NCBI GenBank assembly: GCA_017437005.1
Contig: JAFSBZ010000048.1
Location: 1-41,656, forward strand
DNA: 41,656 bases
Source: Clostridia bacterium
Lineage (GTDB): Bacteria > Bacillota > Clostridia > Oscillospirales > Acutalibacteraceae
Direction of reading: 5' to 3'
Part shown: positions 28,140 to 35,124 of the stretch, piece after piece
How positions within the stretch are numbered: the stretch's first letter is position 1
Layout of the letters: every line of letters starts with the position of its first letter
The notes under the pieces: model-generated
The model's database searches: none
Seen by the model: the letters and a program-made list of their open reading frames with translations, nothing else
Told to the model about the DNA's origin: nothing
Position numbers and translations under genes: made by a program

Positions 28140-29267
28140 TTATTTATATCCAAAATAATAATTCAACAAATCTCGTGTTTGATCTAGTTGCATCATTTCG
28201 TTACCTGCAATCAACTCATCCACTAAAAACATATAAAAATATGTTAAAATTTCTTTTATATTATTCACTCCCAAATCAACAATAGGCAGCAATCCTATCT
28301 CGCAGAAAAATCCCATTGCTTCGCGTCGCTCGGCAATAATTTCATTGCGTATCGGAGCCGAAAAGCAAAGCTTCTCTTTTGGCAAGACAATATCAAGCAT
28401 ACTGTAATGGTTTCTGTCGTTTGCTTTCTCTTGAATATCGAATCGTGGTTGGTACTCAAATATTTCTTTAAGCACATTCCACACAGCATTTAATTCATTT
28501 AACTGACAAAGCGCGCGTGTGTTAATGTCTAGCAAAAACAATTTTGCCGCCATTGCTTTGCGCAGATTTTCACTTTTTTGCTTTTCACAAAGTCTTTGCG
28601 CTTTCGTTAGATACTGAATATCCTGATCGGATACATCCTCGTCATTAGCTATTCGTTTCTCAATTTCATAACATTGGCTTTCCAATGAATTTATATTTTC
28701 ATCATCTAAATTTATACTTATGTTAAAATCCTTGTCGCGCTTGGCAATTATTTCAATAAGCTGCAATTTTTGCAAGCCTGTGGGCTGGTTGCTTTTTCCT
28801 TTGAGGTCAAGTCTAAAATCGAAATGATAATTTTTAATAACCTTTCCCATCACATTTATCTGATCTCCGTTGATAAGTCCGCGCACACGGCTTATAACTT
28901 TATCAAGTTTGTCCGACAAATTGTTTTGATCAACAAACATTGTCTGTAGATTGACAAAATGATATACAGCGCCACCAACAAGCTCACTATTGTCAATATT
29001 TACACAAATCATAGCGCAGTTTGACGCATCGGCCAAATTGATTTCCTTATAACATTGTTTTGAAGCCGCTGAGTTTTTGCTTTGCAAAAACAAAAAAACC
29101 TTGCACGATCTAATAGCATCAACAATTTTGTCAGCCCAATCCTCTCCACCATCAATATCTCTCGAGCAAACCCAGCAATCGATGCCGTTTTCTTCTAAAG
29201 CATCTTTAATAATATTTACTACCGATGCATCTACGTGTGAATGACTGATAAATACTGTTTTTTTCAT
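28140..29267 (-). CDS. TIR-domain protein with unknown C-terminal domain
   Basis: 375 aa. Residues 1-130 are a TIR domain: VFISHSHVDASVVNIIKDAL, GIDCWVCSRDIDGGEDWADK, and KQCYKEI, where Glu75 sits at the position of the NADase catalytic glutamate. The remaining 240 residues match nothing I recognise and contain a charged coiled region (about 195-240). Bacterial TIR proteins in such settings deplete NAD or make signal nucleotides on phage infection. The ATG at 29267 is chosen for AGGTGA. Its start region overlaps a 35-codon ORF. It lies between a backbone gene and a restriction operon, pointing to defence; that role is inferred. Confidence 0.8.
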   Translation of the reverse strand: MKKTVFISHSHVDASVVNIIKDALEENGIDCWVCSRDIDGGEDWADKIVDAIRSCKVFLFLQSKNSAASKQCYKEINLADASNCAMICVNIDNSELVGGAVYHFVNLQTMFVDQNNLSDKLDKVISRVRGLINGDQINVMGKVIKNYHFDFRLDLKGKSNQPTGLQKLQLIEIIAKRDKDFNISINLDDENINSLESQCYEIEKRIANDEDVSDQDIQYLTKAQRLCEKQKSENLRKAMAAKLFLLDINTRALCQLNELNAVWNVLKEIFEYQPRFDIQEKANDRNHYSMLDIVLPKEKLCFSAPIRNEIIAERREAMGFFCEIGLLPIVDLGVNNIKEILTYFYMFLVDELIAGNEMMQLDQTRDLLNYYFGYK

Positions 29268-29272
29268 ATACA

Positions 29273-29380
29273 TCACCTACAAATAAATATTGTGTTTAAA
29301 ATGTTGTTTTTATCTATACGCTTTTGGTGTCCTCGCACGGTAGCCACCGCATACTTCATATTGTATTTTTCTTCTATCAT
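29273..29380 (-). CDS. 35-aa small ORF just upstream of the TIR gene
   Basis: ATG at 29380 with AAGGTGG eight bases upstream; 35 codons ending in a TGA whose next bases run into the TIR gene's start region (six bases before its ATG). The product, beginning MIEEKYNMKYAVATVRG, is basic and matches nothing I know. Its good ribosome site and tight spacing suggest either a real peptide or a leader that couples translation of the TIR protein. It could instead be the residue of a longer lost gene. Confidence 0.45.
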   Translation of the reverse strand: MIEEKYNMKYAVATVRGHQKRIDKNNILNTIFICR

Positions 29381-29540
29381 AAGGGTAACCACCTTTCGAC
29401 TAAGTTGATTTTTAACAATTATATTTTATCATAAAACATAGATAAAGTAAAGCGATATAAAAACGAAACACCCACCATAAAGGCAGGTTGTCATAAGGAT
29501 ATCTTGAATATCCGCTGAAACAAGCCGATTGACGAGTGTG

Positions 29541-29579
29541 AAAAATGACAGTATGTTGTCTTGACATACTGTCATTTTT
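29541..29579. terminator. Strong hairpin (terminator or end of a small RNA)
   Basis: AAAAATGACAGTATG / CATACTGTCATTTTT is a perfect 15-bp stem around a 9-base loop (29541-29579), flanked by A and T runs. No recognised gene points into it from either side: the leftward TIR unit starts at 29380 and the rightward operon promoter is at 29699. It may end an unannotated transcript from 29461 on. Apart from this hairpin and an internal GATAT/ATATC palindrome near 29500, the 29381-29670 gap holds nothing I recognise. Confidence 0.55.
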
Positions 29580-29671
29580 ATTTCAGGTAATACAATTAAC
29601 AATATCATTAAATCAAGCGATAATTTTCACATCATATTCTAAAGGTATGTTCTATTATAAAAATCTCAATT

Positions 29672-29685
29672 AATACTCAAGTATT
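29672..29685. promoter_or_regulatory. Palindrome upstream of the restriction operon promoter
   Basis: AATACT-CA-AGTATT is a perfect inverted repeat; a further half-like GGTATT follows at 29695-29700. It lies 13 bp before the -35 box. A candidate operator for the HTH domain of the downstream methylase. Confidence 0.4.
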
Positions 29686-29698
29686 TTCAATTTTGGTA

Positions 29699-29727
29699 TT
29701 GCTATTATTCTCGATTTGGAATATAAT
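29699..29727 (+). promoter_or_regulatory. Promoter of the restriction/TIR operon
   Basis: TTGCTA (29699-29704), 17 bp, TATAAT (29722-29727), then GGAGG at 29744. No further promoter of this quality was seen before the terminator at 37140. Confidence 0.65.
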
Positions 29728-29755
29728 ATGATTAACAACCTATGGAGGTATAGTT

Positions 29756-30823
29756 ATGGAATTTATGTCCGCAAGAGAAGCAGCTGATAAATGGGGTATC
29801 TCTCAAAGACGAGTTGCTGTACTCTGTTCTGAAAACAGAATTGCCGAAGCAACAATGGTGGGCAACATGTGGATTATACCAACAAATGCTGAAAAGCCTA
29901 TTGATGCAAGAAGCATTCGTTACACTAAGGATGATGAGAAGACAGTAAAGCCTTTCTTAAAATGGGCTGGCGGTAAAGGGCAACTCCTTAAAGAAATTGA
30001 GCAATACTATCCTTTTGACCATAAAATTACAAAGTACGCCGAACCATTCGTTGGTGGCGGCGCAGTATTATTTGATGTCCTCAGAAAATTCGATATTCAG
30101 GAAGTTTATATTAGCGATATAAATGCAGAACTGATTAATGCCTATCGCATCATCAGAGATAACATAGACGAATTGATAACTACGCTCAAAACATATCAAG
30201 AAGAATATATCCCACTCCCAACAGAAGAACGCAAAGTCTACTACATGACTAAAAGGGAAAAATTCAACGACTTAAAAGTCAATGGGAATGAAACCGTAAA
30301 TATAGAAAAAGCAGCATTAATGATATTCCTAAATAAAACGTGCTTTAACGGTCTATATAGAGTAAATAAAAAGGGTCTTTTCAATGTACCGATGGGTGCA
30401 TATAAGAATCCTATGATATGTGATGAAAAGAACCTACGAGAAGTTTCAGCAAAACTTCAAAACGTAACTATAGTCTGCGGTGATTATAGAGAATCAGCAG
30501 AATTTATCGATGAACACACTTTCGTATACTTTGATCCTCCGTACAGACCACTTACAGATACCGCAAGTTTCACTGCATATACCGAGAATCTGTTCAACGA
30601 TGAAGAACAAATCGATCTCGCAAGATTCGTAGATGCTATGCACAAAAAAGGTGCAAAAATAGTAGTCAGTAACTCAGACCCCAAAAATTCGAATACAGAA
30701 GATGACTTCTTCGACAACATCTATAACGCACATAAAATAAAACGTGTAGAAGCCACCCGAATGATTAACTGTAATAGTGAATTACGAGGAAAAATTAAAG
30801 AATTACTTATTAGTAATTTTTAA
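29756..30823 (+). CDS. HTH-fused adenine-N6 DNA methyltransferase (Dam/DpnM type)
   Basis: 355 aa. Residues 1-55 are a helix-turn-helix (SAREAADKWGISQRRVAVLC...) of the excisionase/MerR-like kind. Residues 65-355 form a D12-class (alpha) methylase with FLKWAGGKGQL (67-77), EPFVGGGAVLFD (96-107) and catalytic DPPY (260-263). Enzymes of this type methylate adenine, usually in GATC, and here the DpnII-family nuclease two genes on makes GATC the likely target. The added HTH could repress its own promoter. Ribosome site GGAGG, spacing 7. First gene of the operon. Confidence 0.92.
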   Translation: MEFMSAREAADKWGISQRRVAVLCSENRIAEATMVGNMWIIPTNAEKPIDARSIRYTKDDEKTVKPFLKWAGGKGQLLKEIEQYYPFDHKITKYAEPFVGGGAVLFDVLRKFDIQEVYISDINAELINAYRIIRDNIDELITTLKTYQEEYIPLPTEERKVYYMTKREKFNDLKVNGNETVNIEKAALMIFLNKTCFNGLYRVNKKGLFNVPMGAYKNPMICDEKNLREVSAKLQNVTIVCGDYRESAEFIDEHTFVYFDPPYRPLTDTASFTAYTENLFNDEEQIDLARFVDAMHKKGAKIVVSNSDPKNSNTEDDFFDNIYNAHKIKRVEATRMINCNSELRGKIKELLISNF

Positions 30824-30834
30824 TGGAGGTAAAA

Positions 30835-31437
30835 ATGACTTACGAATACGATGTAGCATTATCATTCGCTGGTGAAGATCGAAAATTTGTTGAAGAGTGT
30901 GCAGAAATATTACGTTCACTGAATATCAATGTTTTTTACGATAACTACGAAAAAGATGTTTTACTTGGAAAAAACCTTTATAATTATTTAGTAGATATTT
31001 ATCAAAACAGAGCGCGTTTTGCTGTTGTATTTGTTTCAAAATCATATAAAGAAAAACGCTGGACAAAGCATGAACTCGAATACATTACTGCACGTAAATT
31101 TAAGCAAGACGAAGAATATCTTTTGCCTGTAAAACTTGACCAAACCGAACTCGATGAAATACCTTTAACCACGGGGTATCTACAAGGCGATGCTCCAATA
31201 AATGTTGCTGTAACAATAGCAAAAAAAGTAAATCCTAAATTAGATTTGGAATTGATGTTATCTGAATTAAAATATCATCTGCCCAATTACGAAATTAGTA
31301 TTAGTGGTAGTGAAGTTTGCTTTGCTTGTCAGCAAGAAGATTTTTACGCAACATACCCAATTGGCTTTATGATGGAATTATATCGTCAAGATTTGATTGA
31401 GCGAGCATTTATTCTACCTGCAATTGTACCAAACTAA
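30835..31437 (+). CDS. Small TIR-domain protein embedded in the restriction operon
   Basis: 200 aa. The TIR fold opens EYDVALSFAGEDRKFVEECA, continues through LNINVFYDNYEKD, and has FVSKSYKEKRWTKHELEYI, where Glu80 fits the catalytic glutamate of NAD-cleaving TIRs. The last 80 residues (from about 120) are an unrecognised extension. The ATG at 30835 is preferred because GGAGG lies just before it; a 4-codon-longer ATG overlaps the methylase stop. It stands 11 bp after the methylase and 15 bp before the DpnII-type nuclease, so it is an integral operon member. An abortive-infection effector is inferred. Confidence 0.82.
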   Translation: MTYEYDVALSFAGEDRKFVEECAEILRSLNINVFYDNYEKDVLLGKNLYNYLVDIYQNRARFAVVFVSKSYKEKRWTKHELEYITARKFKQDEEYLLPVKLDQTELDEIPLTTGYLQGDAPINVAVTIAKKVNPKLDLELMLSELKYHLPNYEISISGSEVCFACQQEDFYATYPIGFMMELYRQDLIERAFILPAIVPN

Positions 31438-31452
31438 CAAAAGGAGATATTT

Positions 31453-32331
31453 ATGAATAGAGAGTTTAACACTTGGCTATCAGGTTTTCGTGATAGCATA
31501 GCGGATTATGGTTATTACATAGATTTTGAAAAGGTTCATAGGAATGTTAGCAACATAAAAGTTGAACTAAATATTTTAAATTCTCTTATAGGCTCAAAAG
31601 ATATAGAATCCGATTTTGAGAATTTATTAAGAAAGTATCCCGAAATATTAAAATGTATTCCGTTACTTTTAGCTGTTAGAGCAAGCGAAATATACTGTCA
31701 GGATGAAAACGGCGGATATTTATTCCAATTTGATTTTGGTAAATATCCTCCTAACAGTCACGCTTATTATGAGAGATACAAATATTTTATGCGTGAAACC
31801 GGATTGTTTGATTTATTAGAAAAACATATCGTGAACAATTTGGTAGACTATGCAACGGGTGTTGAAACAGGTCTTGATTCCAACGGTCGTAAAAATCGTG
31901 GCGGGCACCTTATGGAAGATTTGGTTGAGAGCTTTATTCGAAAAGCAGGTTTCATAAAAGGTGTTAATTACTTCAAAGAAATGTATATTCACCAAATTAC
32001 AGATAAATGGAATATAGATTTATCCGCTATTTCCAATCAAGGCAAGATGGAAAAGCGTTTTGATTTTGTCATTAAGACACCAAATATGATCTATGGTATT
32101 GAAACCAACTTTTACGGAAGTGGTGGTAGCAAACTAAACGAAACTGCACGTAGTTACAAAACTCTTGCGTGGGAAACCGAAGAAATTGACGGTTTTACTT
32201 TTGTTTGGTTTACCGATGGCAAAGGTTGGACAAGTGCAAGAAACAACTTGGAAGAAACATTCGATGTTATGAAACACATTTACAATATAGAAGATATGGA
32301 AAACAACATAATGCAACAGATTTTTATTTGA
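31453..32331 (+). CDS. DpnII/MboI-family type II restriction endonuclease
   Basis: 292 aa, the length of DpnII. Visible family blocks are GVETGLDSNGRKNRGGHLME (136-155) and the nuclease core RFDFVIKTPNMIYGIETNFY, SGGSKLNETARSYK (from about 202), with Asp204 and Glu217 as probable metal ligands. DpnII cuts before unmethylated GATC. The matching methylase begins the operon. AAGGAG precedes the ATG. Recognition of GATC is inferred from family. Confidence 0.9.
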   Translation: MNREFNTWLSGFRDSIADYGYYIDFEKVHRNVSNIKVELNILNSLIGSKDIESDFENLLRKYPEILKCIPLLLAVRASEIYCQDENGGYLFQFDFGKYPPNSHAYYERYKYFMRETGLFDLLEKHIVNNLVDYATGVETGLDSNGRKNRGGHLMEDLVESFIRKAGFIKGVNYFKEMYIHQITDKWNIDLSAISNQGKMEKRFDFVIKTPNMIYGIETNFYGSGGSKLNETARSYKTLAWETEEIDGFTFVWFTDGKGWTSARNNLEETFDVMKHIYNIEDMENNIMQQIFI

Positions 32332-32366
32332 TAAGCTGATTTATTCGCAAATAAAATTTCTGTAAG

Positions 32367-32386
32367 ACCTGCTCAATGCAGGTTTT
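32367..32386 (+). promoter_or_regulatory. Short hairpin in the operon's widest gap (possible attenuator)
   Basis: ACCTGC-TCAAT-GCAGGT followed by only four T, in the 80-bp gap after the DpnII-type gene. Too weak for full termination; it might lower expression of downstream genes. Confidence 0.3.
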
Positions 32387-32411
32387 GCTCGTTGTAGGAA
32401 GGATAAACGCT

Positions 32412-32936
32412 ATGGCAGAACATGAAATTACATTCTCTTTCTCAAATGAAGGAACTCGAAACGAAGTAAGACTGAGAGTGGTAGAAGAATTCGCAAAAGA
32501 AATTCCTGGGACTATTGAAGAAACTGAAAGATATACATACTATGTGGAAACACTGAAAGATGGTAATAGAGTCTACTTGCGTCGTCCGGCAAATTTACAT
32601 AATGGCTTTGATTTTTTGGTTTGTGTGGAGAATATGAATTATGCACAGCCGGAAGAAAGGCGAAGAAACAGTCCTAAACATGATGATTTAGCTGCAGATC
32701 TACAAGCCAAAAAGATTGAAAATCATCAAATGTACGCAAGATTATATGAACTGTTGGAAAAAGTCTTTGAGTGTCACGATGTTACAGAAGACGATATGGA
32801 AGGTATTGAATTTCTCTCCGGATTATCAGTAGAACATATAATTAAAACAATTAAATGGCTTTTTATTGAACAGGATATCCGATATTGGAACTATTCGGGC
32901 AGAAATATGACTTGGGGTATAGTTCCTAAACCGTAG
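32412..32936 (+). CDS. Unknown 174-aa protein of the restriction operon
   Basis: I do not recognise a named family. The protein is soluble, starts MAEHEITFSFSNEGTRNEVR, has a central RVYLRRPANLHNGFDFLVCVE segment, a charged helical stretch (about 95-120) and a C-terminal EHIIKTIKWLFIEQDIRYWN. No nuclease, methylase or TIR motif is visible. AGGAAGGA precedes the ATG at 32412. Its place after the DpnII-type nuclease and before an Mrr-like nuclease suggests an accessory or control role. Confidence 0.75.
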   Translation: MAEHEITFSFSNEGTRNEVRLRVVEEFAKEIPGTIEETERYTYYVETLKDGNRVYLRRPANLHNGFDFLVCVENMNYAQPEERRRNSPKHDDLAADLQAKKIENHQMYARLYELLEKVFECHDVTEDDMEGIEFLSGLSVEHIIKTIKWLFIEQDIRYWNYSGRNMTWGIVPKP

Positions 32937-32966
32937 TGAATTCAAAAAATATAAGGAGAGTCTTTT

Positions 32967-33803
32967 ATGCAAGTAAGCTCAATGCTTTCGGATAGTGAAA
33001 TAAAACAATTTCAACAAGAATTATATTCTTATTTTCAAACAGGATATGAGTTTGAAGATTTTTTGAAAGAATATTTATCAAAAATGGGACTTGATGAAGT
33101 TCAAGTTACACAGCGTTCAAGAGATGGCGGAGTCGACCTAACCGCTATCAGAAAAGGTGTTGGTGATTTTAGTGAAATCGACACTACACATTATTACATA
33201 CAGGCAAAAAGGAACTCATTAACTAATAAAGTTAGTGTCCAAAAAATCAGAGAGTTAAAAGGAACAATACCTTTTGGATACAAAGGAATGTTAATTACAA
33301 CCTCCGATTTTACTGCCGACGCTATTTCTGAGGCTACTAATGATCCTTCCAAACCTGTTGTAGCTATTAACGGAAAAGCACTTGTCATAAGTTGTATTGA
33401 TAACGAAATCGGATTTTTATTTAAACCGGTGTTTAGTAAGAAACAAATGGATTCGTTCTTGAATAGAACTTTGCAAAATGGTACTCAACAAAATCTAACG
33501 CAAGCCATTGAAAACAATACTATCGAAAAAATTATTACAAACAACGACATAAGAGCGCGAATTGTTTCCATTCCTTCTGCAATAATGAGAGCATTTGATG
33601 ATAACATCGACACTGTAAATGTAGAAGTTAACGGTACTAACAACTATGTATTCACAGTTATTCGTGGAAGAAATTATTTTGGAAGCGTAACTACATTCTT
33701 TCGTGACTTTGGGTTGCTTTCCGATGATGGTGTTATTACTCCTAAGAAATGCAAATGGTTTTACGATGAAACTAATTCCATTGTAAAATTATTTTTAGAA
33801 TAA
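32967..33803 (+). CDS. Mrr-like PD-(D/E)XK endonuclease
   Basis: 278 aa. The N-terminal half is an Mrr_cat-type domain: GYEFEDFLKEYLSKMGL (26-42), RSRDGGVDLTAIR with Asp57, and YYIQAKR with Gln79-Ala-Lys81, then VSVQKIRELKG and KGMLITTSDFT. Many Mrr-type enzymes cut modified DNA. The second half is unrecognised and may sense the target. Ribosome site AAGGAGAG. Its activity must tolerate the host's own methylation, which argues for a different trigger. Confidence 0.85.
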   Translation: MQVSSMLSDSEIKQFQQELYSYFQTGYEFEDFLKEYLSKMGLDEVQVTQRSRDGGVDLTAIRKGVGDFSEIDTTHYYIQAKRNSLTNKVSVQKIRELKGTIPFGYKGMLITTSDFTADAISEATNDPSKPVVAINGKALVISCIDNEIGFLFKPVFSKKQMDSFLNRTLQNGTQQNLTQAIENNTIEKIITNNDIRARIVSIPSAIMRAFDDNIDTVNVEVNGTNNYVFTVIRGRNYFGSVTTFFRDFGLLSDDGVITPKKCKWFYDETNSIVKLFLE

Positions 33804-33828
33804 ACAAATGGTGGGAAGGTGATCTAAC

Positions 33829-34368
33829 ATGCCTATTAATATTTATGGTGGCGGAGCTCGAACAAATGAAAACGGGCTGAAGTTCGAGCAAGAAACAAGT
33901 CTTGCTGATGCTTTATATAATGCTGGATATACAATAACAACCAGAAACATAGTTAAAGATAAATATGGTAACTGCTTGGGCATTATAGCACCAAAACATG
34001 CTTTTTATAAACTAATATTAGAGCCAGAGGGCGTTGATTGGCGTGATTACATATCAAAACGGTTGTTGCCGGATGAAGCATTATTGAATTTTACAAACAA
34101 CACCGTATATATCATCGAAAAGAAATTCCAACATGATTCAGGATCGGTGGATGAAAAGCTGCAGACATGTGATTTCAAGAAAAAACAATACCAAAAGTTA
34201 TTTTATGATACAGATTATGACGTGGAATATTTATATGTATGCAACGATTGGTTCGAACAGCCTTGTTATCGTGATGTCCATAAATATATTTATTCTGTTG
34301 GTTGTCACATATTTTTCAATGAAATACCTCTTGAATTTTTAAATTTGCCGTTGGCAGAGCAGGAGTAA
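33829..34368 (+). CDS. PD-ExK nuclease, probable second restriction endonuclease
   Basis: 179 aa. It opens GGGARTNENGLKFEQETSL and carries Pro81-Asp82 and IIEKK with Glu97 and Lys99, a PD-x(14)-ExK arrangement, followed by SGSVDEKLQTCDFKKKQYQK. This is the layout of compact type II restriction enzymes. A methyltransferase gene follows 4 bp later, so the pair probably forms its own restriction-modification unit with an unknown target. AAGGTGAT precedes the ATG. Confidence 0.68.
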   Translation: MPINIYGGGARTNENGLKFEQETSLADALYNAGYTITTRNIVKDKYGNCLGIIAPKHAFYKLILEPEGVDWRDYISKRLLPDEALLNFTNNTVYIIEKKFQHDSGSVDEKLQTCDFKKKQYQKLFYDTDYDVEYLYVCNDWFEQPCYRDVHKYIYSVGCHIFFNEIPLEFLNLPLAEQE

Positions 34369-34372
34369 TAGT

Positions 34373-35119
34373 ATGGCTAAGAAAATAACCAAATGGGAGC
34401 CTGAAGATTTTGAATTGGAAATGACAACGCATTGGTCGTTTCCTAAACGCGGTGATTGGGCTACCCATGATGCAAAGTGGCGTGGTAATTGGTCGCCTTA
34501 TATTCCTCGTAACATTCTTTTGAGATATTCAAACGAGGGTGATTTGGTACTTGACCAATTCGCCGGTGGTGGTACAACTCTTGTTGAAGCAAAATTACTT
34601 AATCGTAATATAATTGGCGTTGATGTTAACGATGTTGCATTAGAAAGATGCAGAGAAAAAACAACTTTTGAACATGAAGGTGCTAAAGGTAAGGTTTATA
34701 TTCATAAAGGTGATGCTCGAAATCTTGATTTTGTTCCTGACGACAGCATTGATTTGATTTGTACACATCCACCTTATGCCGATATTATTCAATATAGCGA
34801 AAATATTCCCGAAGATCTGTCTTTATTAAAAGTTAAAGACTTTCTTAAAGAAATGGAAAAAGTTGCAGCTGAGAGCTATCGTGTTCTTAAAAAGGACAAG
34901 TTCTGTGCAGTTCTTATGGGTGATACACGCCAAAAAGGTCACATGATACCAATGTCCTTTGAAGTTATGCGCATTTTTGAGAATGCAGGATTTAAACTGA
35001 AGGAATTGATAATAAAAGAGCAACACAATTGCAAAGCCACAGGTTATTGGAAAACAAACAGTGTGAAATATAACTTCTTGTTGATTGCACATGAGTATTT
35101 ATTTATTTTTAGGAAGTGA
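34373..35119 (+). CDS. DNA methyltransferase (N4-cytosine/N6-adenine, beta-type order)
   Basis: 248 aa. The SAM-binding motif DQFAGGGTTLVEAK lies at 61-74, with NIIGVDVN at 79-86. The catalytic motif is THPPYADIIQYS (131-142), where HPPY replaces the common SPPY or DPPY. DTRQKGHMIPM and a C-terminal YKTNS-like KTNSVKYNFLLIAHE follow. Such TRM11-like methylases modify the exocyclic amino group of C or A. Paired with the nuclease 4 bp upstream, it presumably protects the same site. Confidence 0.85.
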   Translation: MAKKITKWEPEDFELEMTTHWSFPKRGDWATHDAKWRGNWSPYIPRNILLRYSNEGDLVLDQFAGGGTTLVEAKLLNRNIIGVDVNDVALERCREKTTFEHEGAKGKVYIHKGDARNLDFVPDDSIDLICTHPPYADIIQYSENIPEDLSLLKVKDFLKEMEKVAAESYRVLKKDKFCAVLMGDTRQKGHMIPMSFEVMRIFENAGFKLKELIIKEQHNCKATGYWKTNSVKYNFLLIAHEYLFIFRK

Positions 35120-35124
35120 AAAAG

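Noticed and set aside
29461-29580. Known riboswitch or tracrRNA
   Set aside because: I could not match the stretch to any riboswitch core, and no Cas9 is in the window.
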